Below are positions 48,165 through 59,889 of a stretch of 64,000 bases of DNA, piece after piece. The DNA is from Daphnia carinata. Lineage: Eukaryota > Arthropoda > Branchiopoda > Diplostraca > Daphniidae. The notes beneath the pieces were generated by a model. That model worked only from the letters and a program-made list of their open reading frames with translations. It was not told the DNA's origin and searched no databases. The stretch lies in contig NC_081336.1 of assembly GCF_022539665.2 (NCBI RefSeq), positions 9,834,778 through 9,898,777 of the forward strand. The letters are read 5' to 3'. Position numbers and translations under genes: made by a program. Numbering within the stretch: position 1 is the stretch's first letter; each line of letters opens with the position of its first letter.

Positions 48165-50080
48165 AAATAAACCCGTATCTCAAAAATATGTCTATCTTTT
48201 ATTTTCAACTTGTAAATGTATTTCATGCTAGAGTTCATATTTTCCGTCCACGACAAATTTGATATGGAGTAATATAATTTTTTGTTTCACAGAAGAAATG
48301 TGAGCAACTTCTCATGATCCATACACTTTGGCATGGGTTATGATACAACAAGCACAACACAAAGATAGAATAAGGCTTATGATAAAAAATAAAAAAATGG
48401 CTGATGTAACCTGCCAGCAATTCTGTAAACAATAATAAAATCAAGACATAGGATTGATATCAAATATATTGCTTAGACTAAGAACTCATTTGTTTTTTTT
48501 TCAAACTGTTAACTGTCCATACCAAGTTGTTGACCTTGCATTGCGAATTTACTGCAATAAACATTACGGCTGCAATAGCACATTTTTATTATGTTTCATG
48601 TGCAATGTTCTCATCTTTACCTTTCCACTGAGAAAGGTAGAGAAAATAATTATAAAAAGATGTTTAACTAAAATTTAAACTATAAATTTAAGAAATAAGC
48701 GAAATGCAAAAAGATAGTGTTAAGAATGACCTTTTCTTCAAACAGTAAACTGACGTGTTGGCCAAACTGAAATTACTTATCAACTAACCTAAACGCCCTA
48801 TAGTATTAAATTTTCTTAAAATCCTTTCACTTTCTACTTTTCAAAATTTCTGTTTCAACTCTTGATAACAAATCACCGAGTATATGGTAAGCTATGTAAC
48901 TTTTTTAGCAAAAACACACAGCAGATGCTGCCAATTTAAATTGACGATGAAAACCCAAGTCTTCGTCTAATGTAAAATATCGAAAACACTGATCAAACAC
49001 CATTTAGAGGCAGTATGAACAGATCGCGTTTGCCAGAAATCTACCCGTACGTAGTAATTTACCAGTATAAATAAGGATGCAGAAACAGGCTTTTTTTCCA
49101 TCAAACTCCAAACTGATGCACCTCACCTATGTTGGGCGTCTTCAATAATCTGCTAGCCCGGCCATCGAACGAAGATAGATGTGCAGAGTAAATTCACACG
49201 GCAATTTAACAACCATTACAGTCAGGAAGTCTCAAAAACTTTCCCATCCTCACAGCTCGTAATTTCCCAACAAACAAATTGTTTGAAGCAATACAATAAA
49301 AGCATTTAAAACAATACATACAGTAAAGTAGTCAAACTTAATCCCTTCCCTGTTTTTGTGTCACAATATCATTTTGTGCAACATCATTAAACAACCTCTC
49401 AATTGTTTTCCACCTACTATCATGCACAATCATCTTGTCACCTCGCAGCACCGTACAACGCCGGGGGAACATTTTCACTACAATTTAACAACCAAACAAA
49501 TCTTCCACCATTGTGTTTTGCGTCTGCCACTTGAACAACAACATTCGTCTTCCTATCTCAATATTACACATCAAATTTCATTCATTTCCTGCACACAGAC
49601 CACATACCACAATATTTATACTTAAAAATTACTGAGAAATTTTGTAGCAGATAGTGTAGAATGGAAATTCTACTGTAACAAGTTGGATTAATTGCCCAAG
49701 CTGCTGTGTTACTTTTCCCACTTTAATTTTATATATTTCTGTAAAATTTTTTTTTTTTTAGACAACAGTATGGAAATGGAACAATAAATATTACCTTTTT
49801 TTCACCTACCACCTTCAGTTCAACAGGTTTACTTGAACCATCATCTTCATGGCTGTTAAGTCTGCAACATGAATTAGGTTACTATTCTTAAAAAAAGAAA
49901 CATCTCACTTTTTTTCACTTGAATTTCCTCGTGGCTTATGTGTAACTTTCAGATCCATTTGTTTAACACCACCCGTTTGTCCACTGCAACATCAACACTT
50001 GCACATTTCTTCCATGTTGAACCTTCAAAATGGGACATAATGATAATATAAGCATAAACTGATTTGGAAGCAGAATACTA
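48165..50080. other. Unassigned AT-rich stretch
   Basis: No gene is recognised. A short block at about 49125-49175 (TATGTTGGGCGTCTTCAATA) is a third partial copy of an exon-like block in the C1q upstream duplication (compare 50962-51000 and 1258-1300). A poly-T run lies at about 49748-49760. Confidence 0.4.
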
Positions 50081-52178
50081 ACCTGTGTGCGAGTATTCAA
50101 CTACCATAATTTGATACCGATTCTTGCCAGTACATCTGGAAACCTTTAAGAATTCCCCTATAGGTATCGACAACTTGACAAAAAAAGAAATGACAGCCAA
50201 AAATGCACATTCACGCAGTACAAACTCAAGCAAAACGTGTTTAGATTTGTTACCTTGCAGTTCAGAACGATTCCATTTTCTCCATAATGTAGTCGATTAA
50301 CTTGTTAGCTGTAAATCCGTAATCAATTTCCAGGATTCCGATAAAAGGCATGTCAGTTCTGTGTACAAAGCACGCAAGTTGCTACTGCACCTTGTTAAAC
50401 AAAATGGCCACTGAAATGAGCAACTCCAATTCCTTTCTCTTTACCCAGCCCTCAAAATGGCGGGACGAGAAAATGGTTTCAGCAAGCTTTCCTGGAAAAG
50501 TTTTAAAGCATTAGGTCTACACTTGTGTACAGACATTTTGTTTTTTCACAATATTCAATATACCTAAAGTATATCCAGGAAATCTTCAACAACTGTCGAA
50601 CTGCTGATTTCCGGACAAAAGAACGTCAAAGACTGTTGCCAAAACAGGTTTGCGTTAAACTCGTACATCTACACAACAAAAGGCAAATTAAAATAATTAT
50701 TTACAGCAGACGAAGCACAAAAATTTTTTCACCGGTCAGTCAATCCAAGTTCTTTTATATTTACTGTTAAATATTTAAAAGAAAAATAAACTCAATATAG
50801 CTGGTCTTCATTCATTGGTCCATTCTCCATTCACCAAACCAATTCACCCAACGATAAATTAGACCCAACTACGAAAAAATAAGAAAAAAATGGAAATTAA
50901 TAATGACATCAAAACACGATTGGTGTAGTACCTACTTTCAACACATAGTCTGCCACGGTGCTTATGTTGGGCATCTTCAATAATCTGCTGGGCCGGCATC
51001 GTCTAGTTGACAGTGGGCAAGCCCAGGAACGAACACTTGCCTTCATATATGAAGGCTATAAACAATATTAGAAATTAATATTTTAAAAAAGAGAAACACA
51101 GCAACAGTTCAAATGAAATATGACATTACTGCACCACAAGGGTGGTAGAAGATCTCAATCCACCATGCCACGCAATGATGATTCATGGGGAGATTGACCT
51201 GAACCTACAGTAATAATAACACTTGTATGAAGAACTGAGCAACCATTCACTTACGACCTTATACATATACGTTGACCATGCTTTGCACAGAAAGCATTTT
51301 ACGTTCAAGCAGTTTTAGGCGGAAAAATCACAGATAAAGATGTGCTCGCCGCCCAACACATTTAGAAAGTTATCAACAAAATTAACTATTGGCTTTAAAT
51401 TTATAAATGATATTACACTTAACGGAAAGCTAAAACCTTCAAAATAACAAATTACCGAATAGTTTTCCTGATTCCAAAGTGGGGAAGCCGAAATCCGCTC
51501 TTGCAGGGCCAGGACAATGTCCTGAACGCGTGTCAGCCATTGGCGACTGGTAGTTCATCACTAAGAGTTGAATGCTCTCCATAGCTAAGCAATTAACCGT
51601 GCCAGATGTCGCCATTTTTGGACGATTTAGAAGGGAGGGGAAAATGTTGCCAGCTGTCAACTAATATTTGTTTCATTTTTATTCACATTTACAAAATATC
51701 TTCAATACGTATACATTAATATTCATCTAGTTTATAAAAATTTTGTAAATCCAACGCCATAAAAAAAAATGTGCTTTACGTACGAGAACGTTAAAACTTA
51801 AAAATCTGACAGCGTCGAGTATGACTAGTATTTGATTTACGGTGCCAAATTTGTCAACAAATCTTAATTAATTCCAGAAAAAGGAGAATAGAATGTTGAT
51901 GGTAAAGATTAACGAAGGTCTATCATTCTTGATTTATGGAATAGTTTCACAACGGCCTTGAGACTTGCTTTCGCAATCTGGAAAATGCGCTGCAACTAAG
52001 AAGAAATGACGTTTGCGCTATGTCTCGTAGATAAGATCAGATAAATGGATTCTTAAGTTACCACTGCAACTGACCTCTTTTTTTTTTATGAGTGTCGTTT
52101 CTAACACCATCTAGGCATTTAAACTAGTTTATAGTTTACTCGGTATTTCATTCTAAGCCGCTGTGCGAAGGCGAAAGG
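50081..52178. repeat. Segmental duplicate upstream of the C1q-domain gene (right copy)
   Basis: Collinear with 5-2482, shorter because of a deletion near 50180-50230 relative to the left copy. It runs directly into the C1q-domain gene and probably contains its promoter. The minus strand carries exon-like blocks described separately. Confidence 0.75.
50225..51615 (-). other. Possible divergent multi-exon transcript, right copy
   Basis: The block 51456-51615 is open on the minus strand from ATG (MATSGTVNCLAMESIQLL) to a GTAATT donor. Exon-like blocks follow at about 51124-51210 (after CTGTAG), at about 50935-51055 and at 50255-50375. The last ends in a short frame, MPFIGILEIDYGFTANK..., with a stop. 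The middle blocks do not stay open in a common frame, so I cannot build a protein. The start lies about 560 bases from, and divergent to, the C1q gene start. Confidence 0.3.
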
Positions 52179-54011
52179 ATGGGACATAATTTATCCGGGA
52201 CGATTCGATCATTTCTTCTTATTTTGGCGCTGTCTACGTGCTATCTCACGGCTGCTCCACCTGATCTGCAAACAAGAGTTGAACAACTTGAGAAAAACTA
52301 TGTAAGTCCAAATTCATATCTTTTCTTACTGCATTAATTCATAATGCATGACTTACCTGTTCGCTGAAAGGTCGAAATTAAAGAACATTTGAAAGCTAAA
52401 ATTATTGATTTGGAGACGAAAGTCGGGCGACTGGAAGCCAAAATTGAAAAACAGGATTCACTTTTGGCTATTCTCGAAAAAGGACATGACCCTTTGAAAG
52501 ATAATGTCGTTATCAATCGACCCCGTCGTCAGATCGCAACTAATCGTACTTGCCAGGAAATCAGGGACGCAAATCCGTCGCACTCCTCCGGCATGTACTG
52601 GATTGATCCAGACGGACAAGGCATCGGTGATCCACCAATCCACGTCGATTGCACCTACTGGTAGGCGAGGCGGCTGCATAAATCTGGTGGTATCTTATAT
52701 CTGATAAATAGTGGCGGTGGGCGGATACTTTCAGGGGCGCAACAGAAATTTTGCATGACAGCGAGTCGGAAATGAACATTGGAAATTGCACAGAGCCCGG
52801 ATGTTACTCGAGGCAAATCAAATATAACGCAAGCGATAGACAAATCCAAGCGTTGATTCAATTGTCTCTCAAATGCTTCCAATTCATTGGCGTACTGTGA
52901 CCAAAGCTCAAATTTTATTTTAATGATCGTTTGTTCTAAAATTTGTGATTGACGATGCAGTATTATTGCAGAAACTTGCCATTGAAGTACAACGGGACCG
53001 TCTATGCTTGGTGGATCGACAAAGACGGGAAAAGGAACGAGTTTCCCAGTTTGGAGAATTGCGACAACCTCGATGACACTGTAAAGTTTGAATTAAGTAC
53101 GAGAGTTTTATTTATTTGAATTAAAAAAAAACGAATTGACAATTGAAATCGGGGCTGAAATCTAGATTTCATAGACGATGAAGATATGTTGCCTGTCACG
53201 CGCCTCCATTTTAGCAATCCCTTTAAGGGCTCCGGCAAACACGAAGTGAGCCGGTTAAAATGTTTTGGTAAGGCAAAAACGCAGCCAATGCCGAGATCGT
53301 GCGACGATTTGCAACGGATGGGACACACTCTCAACGGTATCTACTCAGTCAGGAGAGCTAAACGAATAGAAACTGTTTTCTGCCAATTTGATAAACGACC
53401 TGATGAACGACGTAGGTGATATGTATTCACGTCTTTGATTTGATTAACTGTCATTTTGGTAGATCTGCAAAAGGAGATATGTCAAAATCAAATTCTTAAT
53501 TTCAGAATTCCAGGAGAGGATCGGATATCAAAACATAAAAACAAAGCCAATATACTTCAACGTACAGAAAGACAAGAATTTTTCGAAAAGAGACGTTCCG
53601 CTTCCGTTTGAGATTACCATCGTCAACATTGGAGGGGCCATGGATTTACCAAGCGGCGTATTCACAGCACCCGTCAACGGAACTTACTACTTTTCCTTTG
53701 CTGGACTCGCGCAATTTCCGATGCTTACAGGTCCAGATCCAGTCTCAGTGCAAAGGGAACTAGGCGCCAATCTTTATAAAAATGGTAACAGAATAGCAAT
53801 CAGTCAGGTTAATATAGGCTACCTCGTATATCCGGATAATCGAAGTCCAATCACCCTTCAAAGTACTGTATCTTTGCGAGCTGGAGACAAAGTATGGATC
53901 CAGTTAAGTATTGGGATCAGTGGGGGGTTTCTATACGACGAGAGGCATGCGGAAGGGCACCCGGGTTCACACACGCATTTTAACGGGTGGCTTTTGGAAG
54001 AAGAAATCTAA
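52179..54011 (+). CDS. Secreted coiled-coil and C1q-domain protein
   Basis: Six exons (52179-52301, 52371-52660, 52735-52891, 52961-53096, 53166-53411, 53506-54011) with GT-AG introns of 69-94 bases give 485 residues. Residues 1 to about 26 form a signal peptide (SFLLILALSTCYLTAA). Heptad-like coiled coil covers about 28-75. A Cys-containing region rich in Trp, about 95-220 (TCQEIRDANPSHSSGMYWID, then NGTVYAWWIDKDG), resembles the fibrinogen C-like region of neurexin/contactin-associated proteins. The last 130 residues are a C1q domain (FTAPVNGTYYFSFAGL, then SLRAGDKVWIQL, ending HFNGWLLEEEI). Such proteins are usually secreted oligomers that bind surface or extracellular ligands. The start is the first ATG after a conserved leader and gives the signal peptide. 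Neighbours are the duplicated promoter region and kinase gene E's spacer. Confidence 0.88.
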
Positions 54012-54099
54012 GTAATGCAGAGGTTTTCCACACCCCTGCCAGCAAATACTACGACCACAAACATAAAACATCCTTCAATCCCATTATCAATGTACGTTC

Positions 54100-56344
54100 A
54101 TGTCTCTGTAGGGACATTATAGTCTTGCAAACAGCAATTTCCTGGCTGTTTTACCAACTGCACATGTGTGAATCTCATTCTATATGATTGCTGAACATGT
54201 TTTTGCCATCGCTGCTTATTTTCAGGATTGATTTGCGTGATGGAAACTGAGTATGATGAAATAATGTTTTATTTTTATTTTTACTTTATATTTCCTAGTA
54301 GTCGATTCTCTGCAATACAAAACTCTGTTCAGTAACATTGGTTTGGCCAATGCAACGATGTTTGTTGATACCTTAAAAAATCATCAGCATCAGAAACTGA
54401 TTTCTGAATCATTCGAAATTCTTAAATTCAATTCACAGTATGAAATTCAGTTCAACATTTCATAATTCCATTGCCATTTTTTCGCGATTAATTATTTTAT
54501 TTTGTTTCTAGCGTGAGTTGGCAATGCTGTCGAGGAACTGGAGTGGGGAGGGTAAATAAAGCGCCAAATTACGCTCACCAACTGATCAGTTTCACCATTG
54601 ACATTTTAACTGACAGCCACAAAGGATGTGTTACCTGTCACTTTCTACTCGCCTCATTTTCTGTTTCCGTATTGTAAGGGTTTCAGTGTTGAAGACAAAA
54701 GTTTTCAGGGACAATCAACTGACAAAAAATTAAGTTTTCAAATTAGATGATGTATCAAGCGTAAAGAAAAACGGCGATGGCAAGTCGGTCAGCTGATTGA
54801 GAGACTATTGGCGCCCTCGACGGGAATGCAGCAACCACGACCCAATCGCCCAGTGTAAAGCAGATAGTTCATCGATGGCTGTGCTGCGTTTGAATGCAAT
54901 TCACAACGGAGGAAGTTCTCTGCTCCATTTCCAGGTTAGTTTTTAGCTAATTTTTTTTTATTTTTTTTTGCATGTGTCATCATACAATGACATCTCTGAA
55001 GGGCCTAAAATCTAGACCCCTCTCCTCTCCCAGTTATTTGGCTGTGATTTTTTTTCAAGTTGTAACCGCTTATTTTTTTGTTTTCCTTTTATTGATTTTC
55101 GAGAGATCCTTGAAAATGATGCAGTGTAAGAATGCACTGATTACGTCTTTTTTTTTGCCTATTCATGGTCGGCCTTGTCTTCCAGTCCTTTTTTTTTTGC
55201 CATGTTTCGCCATTTTGGGCTCCATTTCTGCTTCGATGTCGCCATAGAGTGAGGTTTGACATTGCATTGTTCGAACTGAAGAACAATGCAAGGGGCCTGC
55301 GTTTGCCAGAAATGGGGAAACAGGTGGCTTGGCAGAATCGTTTGAAAAACAATCACTCTTTCTTGCCGACTTGATTTGATTGATTTTTCGCATTTTGTTC
55401 CCAAACTTTTGAAGGTCACACCAGAAAAAGTGGCATTTGCTCGGTATATGTCTGCTCGTTTAAAAAAATCGTAAAATCAATTGTATACAAGCAGATGATT
55501 TGGCTAAAAACAAATGGATAGAATAGTATAGCATATAGTAGGAGGGTTTTAAAAACTTATTTAAGTAATTGTATTATTAAATGGCTGTGTTGTTGATGTG
55601 AACTACACACTTTTTCAATTTGCTAAATCTTTATCGGTGTATACAGCCTTTGTCAATTTTTTTTTTGTTTTTACTTGCTTTTACTTTTTTTTTTCTTTTT
55701 TTAATGGTTTGCTAAATTGCAACACAGCTGGCAAGAAAAGATTTGATTGTCAAGTTTGACGGTCGTACTGTTTTCACGTGAAAATTTCTTTCATTTGACT
55801 AGCGGAATTGTTAAACGATCGCAGTTAGCTCTACCGGCAAAAGCGGTTTCTCATTTGCCTTTAAGATGACGAAGAAAATTGGGGGTTTTTATTCACCATT
55901 CGAGATATAATTTTTTTATTGTTTATTAAGGTTCTTTATTGCTCTGATTGTTTTCCTGAATGAGCTCCATTACAGTTTGCTAGAAGCTTGAAATGAAATG
56001 AACTACTTATCCAATGAGAGAAGAGGCTTGTTGAACCGATATTGAATCACTTGTTTTTTGCTTTGATACTTTCTTTTATTTTAATGTCGTTTGCGCACAT
56101 AGAATTTATAAATTGTCGAATGAGTCGCAATCAACATGGCTAAAGGAGTCATAAATTGATAAGACTCTATGACGATGTAGTCTTTATTTTTATTTTTGAA
56201 AGTCCGTCGGCCTGAGCAATACACCCAAGAAAGCGGGATTTTTGAGTTTTCAAGGAGTAAATGGCAAAATTATTCCGAGTATACAACAGTCGCCATATTT
56301 TATTTTCCGTTAAAGTGCATTGCATCGCCAAGAGTCATGATGAG
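54100..56344. repeat. Inter-kinase spacer, copy 7
   Basis: Begins about 100 bases after the C1q gene and follows the spacer family from about 54.2 kb (TGAGCATGATGAAATAATG-like block, GTTTGAATGCAATTC at 54890, GAGATCCTTGAAAATGATGC at 55101, GCAGTTAGCTCTACC at 55821). The last 600 bases match the 3' flank of genes B and D. No protein gene is supported. Confidence 0.7.
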
Positions 56345-59300
56345 TCATGATACAACATGAAGTGCTTCGTCGAGCAGTTTTAGGATTTCGTCCTTGTTGC
56401 TAATCTTATCATTATCGCGTAAATAACTTTGAGCATTCCTTCCATCATTGCCCTTTGCATTCACATCAATTCCCAGTTGGATTAATAGTTGAATGGCGTT
56501 GATTACATTTGGGCTTGAATTTGATTTACACAAATAATGGAGCGCATTCCTTCCATATTTGTCCTTTGCATTCACATCGATTCCCAGTTGGATTAAGAGT
56601 TGAATGGCGTCAATTAAATTTGGGCTTAAATTTGATTCACACACATAATGGAGCGCATTCCTTCCATCTTTGTCCTTTGCATTCACATCGTTTCCCAGTT
56701 GGATTAAGAGTTGAATGGCGTCAATTAAATTTGGGCTTAAAATGAGTTCACACAAACAATGGAGCGCATTCTTTCCCCATTTGTCCTTTGCATTCACATC
56801 GATTCCCAGTTGGATTAAGAGTTGAATGGCGTCAATTAAATTTGGGCTTGAATTAAACAAACACAAATGATGGAGCGCATTGCTTCCTAAATTGTCCTTT
56901 GCATTCACATCAATTCCCAGTTGGATTAAGAGTTGAATGGCGTCAATTAAATTTGGGCTTGAATTAAACAAACACAAAAAATGGAGCGCATTCCTTCCAT
57001 ATTTGTCCTTTGCATTCACATCAATTCCCAGTTGGATTAAGAGTTGAATGGCGTCAATTAAATTTGGGCTTGAATTAAACAAACACAAAAAATGGAGCGC
57101 ATTCCTTCCATATTTGTCCTTTGCATTCACATCAATTCCCAGTTGGGATTAAGAGTTGAATGGCGTCAATTAAATTTGGGCTTGAACTTGATTGACACAA
57201 ATAATGGAGCATATTCTCACCATATTTGCCCTTTGCATTCACATCGATTCCAAGGCGAATTAAGTCGTTGATTCTTCCAACTAGATCAGCCGAAGTGTAA
57301 CCAGCAAAAAGTTGTCGAAATTCTGTTTCTTTTTCAGTCAACTAAATTGGTGAAATTCACAATTGTTTACGTTGTTAATTCCTCACTTATAAAAAATATT
57401 ACTTTATTCTTAATGGATGCCAGTTGATTGACGACTTCTGTCGAATTCATTCTTTTTTCCGTATCATATTCCAACATTTTCGTTAGTAAGTCATTCTCAT
57501 AATATTTGCGCAGTTCGCCATCAATTTCTGAAATTTAGCACCCGATTGTTTATAAATAGAAGAGTAAAATAGAATTGAAGTTAAAAATTGGCATTACTCG
57601 TCATATTCACTGGATTATTTTCAATGATGTTCTTGTGAATTTCAGTTTCACTTGAGCCGAATAAATGTTCTCCCTCCAAAAAAATATAACCGTAGACAAT
57701 GCCGAGAACGAACACATCGCTCTTGACGGTGCCCCAAAAGTTATTATTTTTCACGTTTTGATCGTTGTTGAGTTTTTCCAGCACTTCGGGTGCGTACCAA
57801 GTTCTCGTTCCTCTCACTCCAGTCCACGAGTGAAGTCCCTTTTCGTTTACGGATTTGGCCAGTCCAAAATCAGACCATTTCATTATTATATTTTCATATT
57901 TTTCAGGCTTTCGCATAATGAGGATGTTTTCCGGTTTAATGTCCCGATGTATTAAATTCTTTGAATGGATGTATTCCAGGCCTGTAGCTAATTGACGGAA
58001 TATTTCGATAGGAGGTGGCATACGTCCTTTGTATTTTCTGGCATCATCCGACTTCAGAAAAAGTTGATCTAAAGAAGCGACACATAATTCCAATGCGTAG
58101 TACCTTTAACGCGAGAACGAAAAAAACAAATCAATTTTGGAATCATTTTGTTATTTAAAGTCATAAAAAAAATGTCTTGCATAAAGTCGTTGTCCGTTTC
58201 ATAATGAAGAAGTTTGACGATGTTCGGATGATCCAATTTTAGCATTGCGTCTTCTTCTCTTTTGTCCACATGACGCATTTCAACTCTTTTTACTGCCACT
58301 TCACGACCTCCGAACTTCCCTTTGTTTACCATACCAAAGCCACCTTCCCCTATTGGTTGTTGGCGGTCGAACCAAATTTTCATCTCTTTGTTAAATTTAT
58401 TTTGCGAATAATAAAACGCATTCCATCCAGCGTTGTCCGGCAGCATCATATCCACTCCTAATTTAGTCAAAATACCAACTGCGTCGACTAAATTTGGGGT
58501 TGAATTGTATCGACATAGATAATGGAGCGCATTTGATCCATCGTTGGTTATTGCCTTTGCGTCGATTCCGGATTGATTTAAAATTTGAAACGCGTCGATT
58601 AATTTTTGGCTTGAATGGTACCAACACAAATAGTGAATGGCATTCATTCCATCGTTGTCCCTTGCATTCACGTCGATTCCGTTTCTGATTAAGAGTTGAA
58701 TTGCGTCAATTAATTTTGGGTTTGAATAGTACCGACACAAAAGATGGAGCGCATTCATTCCGTCTTTGTCCTTTGCCTTCACGTTAATTCCGAATTGAAT
58801 TAATTCTTTTATTTTTTCCGTTAGATCCGATCGCGAATCACGCCCACACAATTCAAGTAATTCTTTTTCTTTTTCAGTGAGCTAAATTAAATAATTTGAC
58901 ATGTGCATAATGTGATTGCTCGACTTTAATTTATTATACCTTATTCTTGATCGAGTGTAATTCAAAGACTACTTCTTTCGATGTCTTTCTTTCTTTGGGG
59001 TCGTTTTTCAACATTTTTTCTAATAGGCTAATCTCGTAACAGTCGCGTAATTTGCTATCCTTTTCTAGGTAAAGCAATCAATTCTTTTTATCAGAAAATA
59101 ATATCATTCTAGTATATCAGGTATTACTTTGCATGTTAATGGGATCTCCTTTAACTATGTTTTCGGCAATTTCATTTTCGATGGAACCGTAGAGATGTTC
59201 GCCGTTCAAGAATAGACTACCGAAAACAAGTCCCAGTGCAAAAACGTCGCTCTTGACGCTTACTGGATAACTGATTTCATCTACATTTCCTGTAGGTCTT

Positions 59301-59879
59301 GCCAATTGAAGCAACTCCGGGGCTAACCATGCCTTATTTCTTCTGATAGCACTGGTTTGCCTTGCCTCACTGACACTTCTGGTCAGTCTAAAATTTGTCC
59401 ATTTGAGGGTTATCTCATCTTGGCCAGCAGATCCCTCCACAATGAGGACATTTTCTGGTTTGATGTCTCCATGAACTAAATTCTTTGAATGGATGTATTC
59501 CAGACCATTAGCTAATTGTAGCAAACCATCGATATGATGTGGCATACATCCCTTGTATTTTCTGGCATCATTCGACTTCAAGAACAGCTGATCTAAAGTG
59601 GCCAAATACCGGTCCCATTCACAGTACCTGGTAACACGGTAAAAAAAAATTAAACCATTGTTGATATCGTACTGTCCTAAGTTCTAGAAAATAAGAAATG
59701 CCCCACCGATAGTCATTATCACTTCCACGCTGAAGAAGTTTGTCGATGTTTGGATGAATTAACTCTAGCAAAGCTTCTTCTTCTTTACCTATGAGGCTAC
59801 GATGTACACGAACTCTTTTCGTTTCAACATCGCGGATTCCGAACTTTCCTTCAAACACTTGACCTGGACCATCCTCCAT
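56345..59879 (-). CDS. Kinase gene E: pseudokinase-ankyrin-kinase-ankyrin, one-base insertion in the last exon
   Basis: Exons 59707-59879, 59128-59627, 58940-59064, 58181-58881, 57598-58103, 57403-57527 and 56345-57341 match gene D in length and phase. The exception is a three-G run at 57145-57147, where the other repeats have two. This shifts the frame after the first of seven terminal ankyrin repeats. Kinase 1 reads HGDIKP and NFR for DFG, so it is a predicted pseudokinase. Kinase 2 has GEGGFGMVNKGKF, AVKRV, HRDIKPENILI, DFGLAKS and GTRTWYAPEVL, so it is predicted active. Four ankyrin repeats lie between the kinases. The intron after exon 4 starts GC rather than GT. As read, the protein would end shortly after kinase 2; if the extra G is a sequencing error, the gene is intact at about 1041 residues. 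Confidence 0.78.
56465..57255 (-). repeat. Seven-unit 111-bp ankyrin repeat array of gene E
   Basis: Seven units of the 37-residue repeat. Units starting RNALHFLCLFNSSPNLIDA occur twice in a row with essentially identical DNA (about 56980-57120), a sign of very recent unit duplication. The inserted G lies between the first and second unit in reading direction. Confidence 0.88.
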
Positions 59880-59889
59880 ATTTTCAATA

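Noticed and set aside
57403-59064. A KEN ribonuclease domain after either kinase of gene E or D
   Set aside because: The exons after each kinase tail begin directly with ankyrin sequence (LTEKE or LTGKE leader, then NALHxLC repeats). No KEN-like helical block is present.
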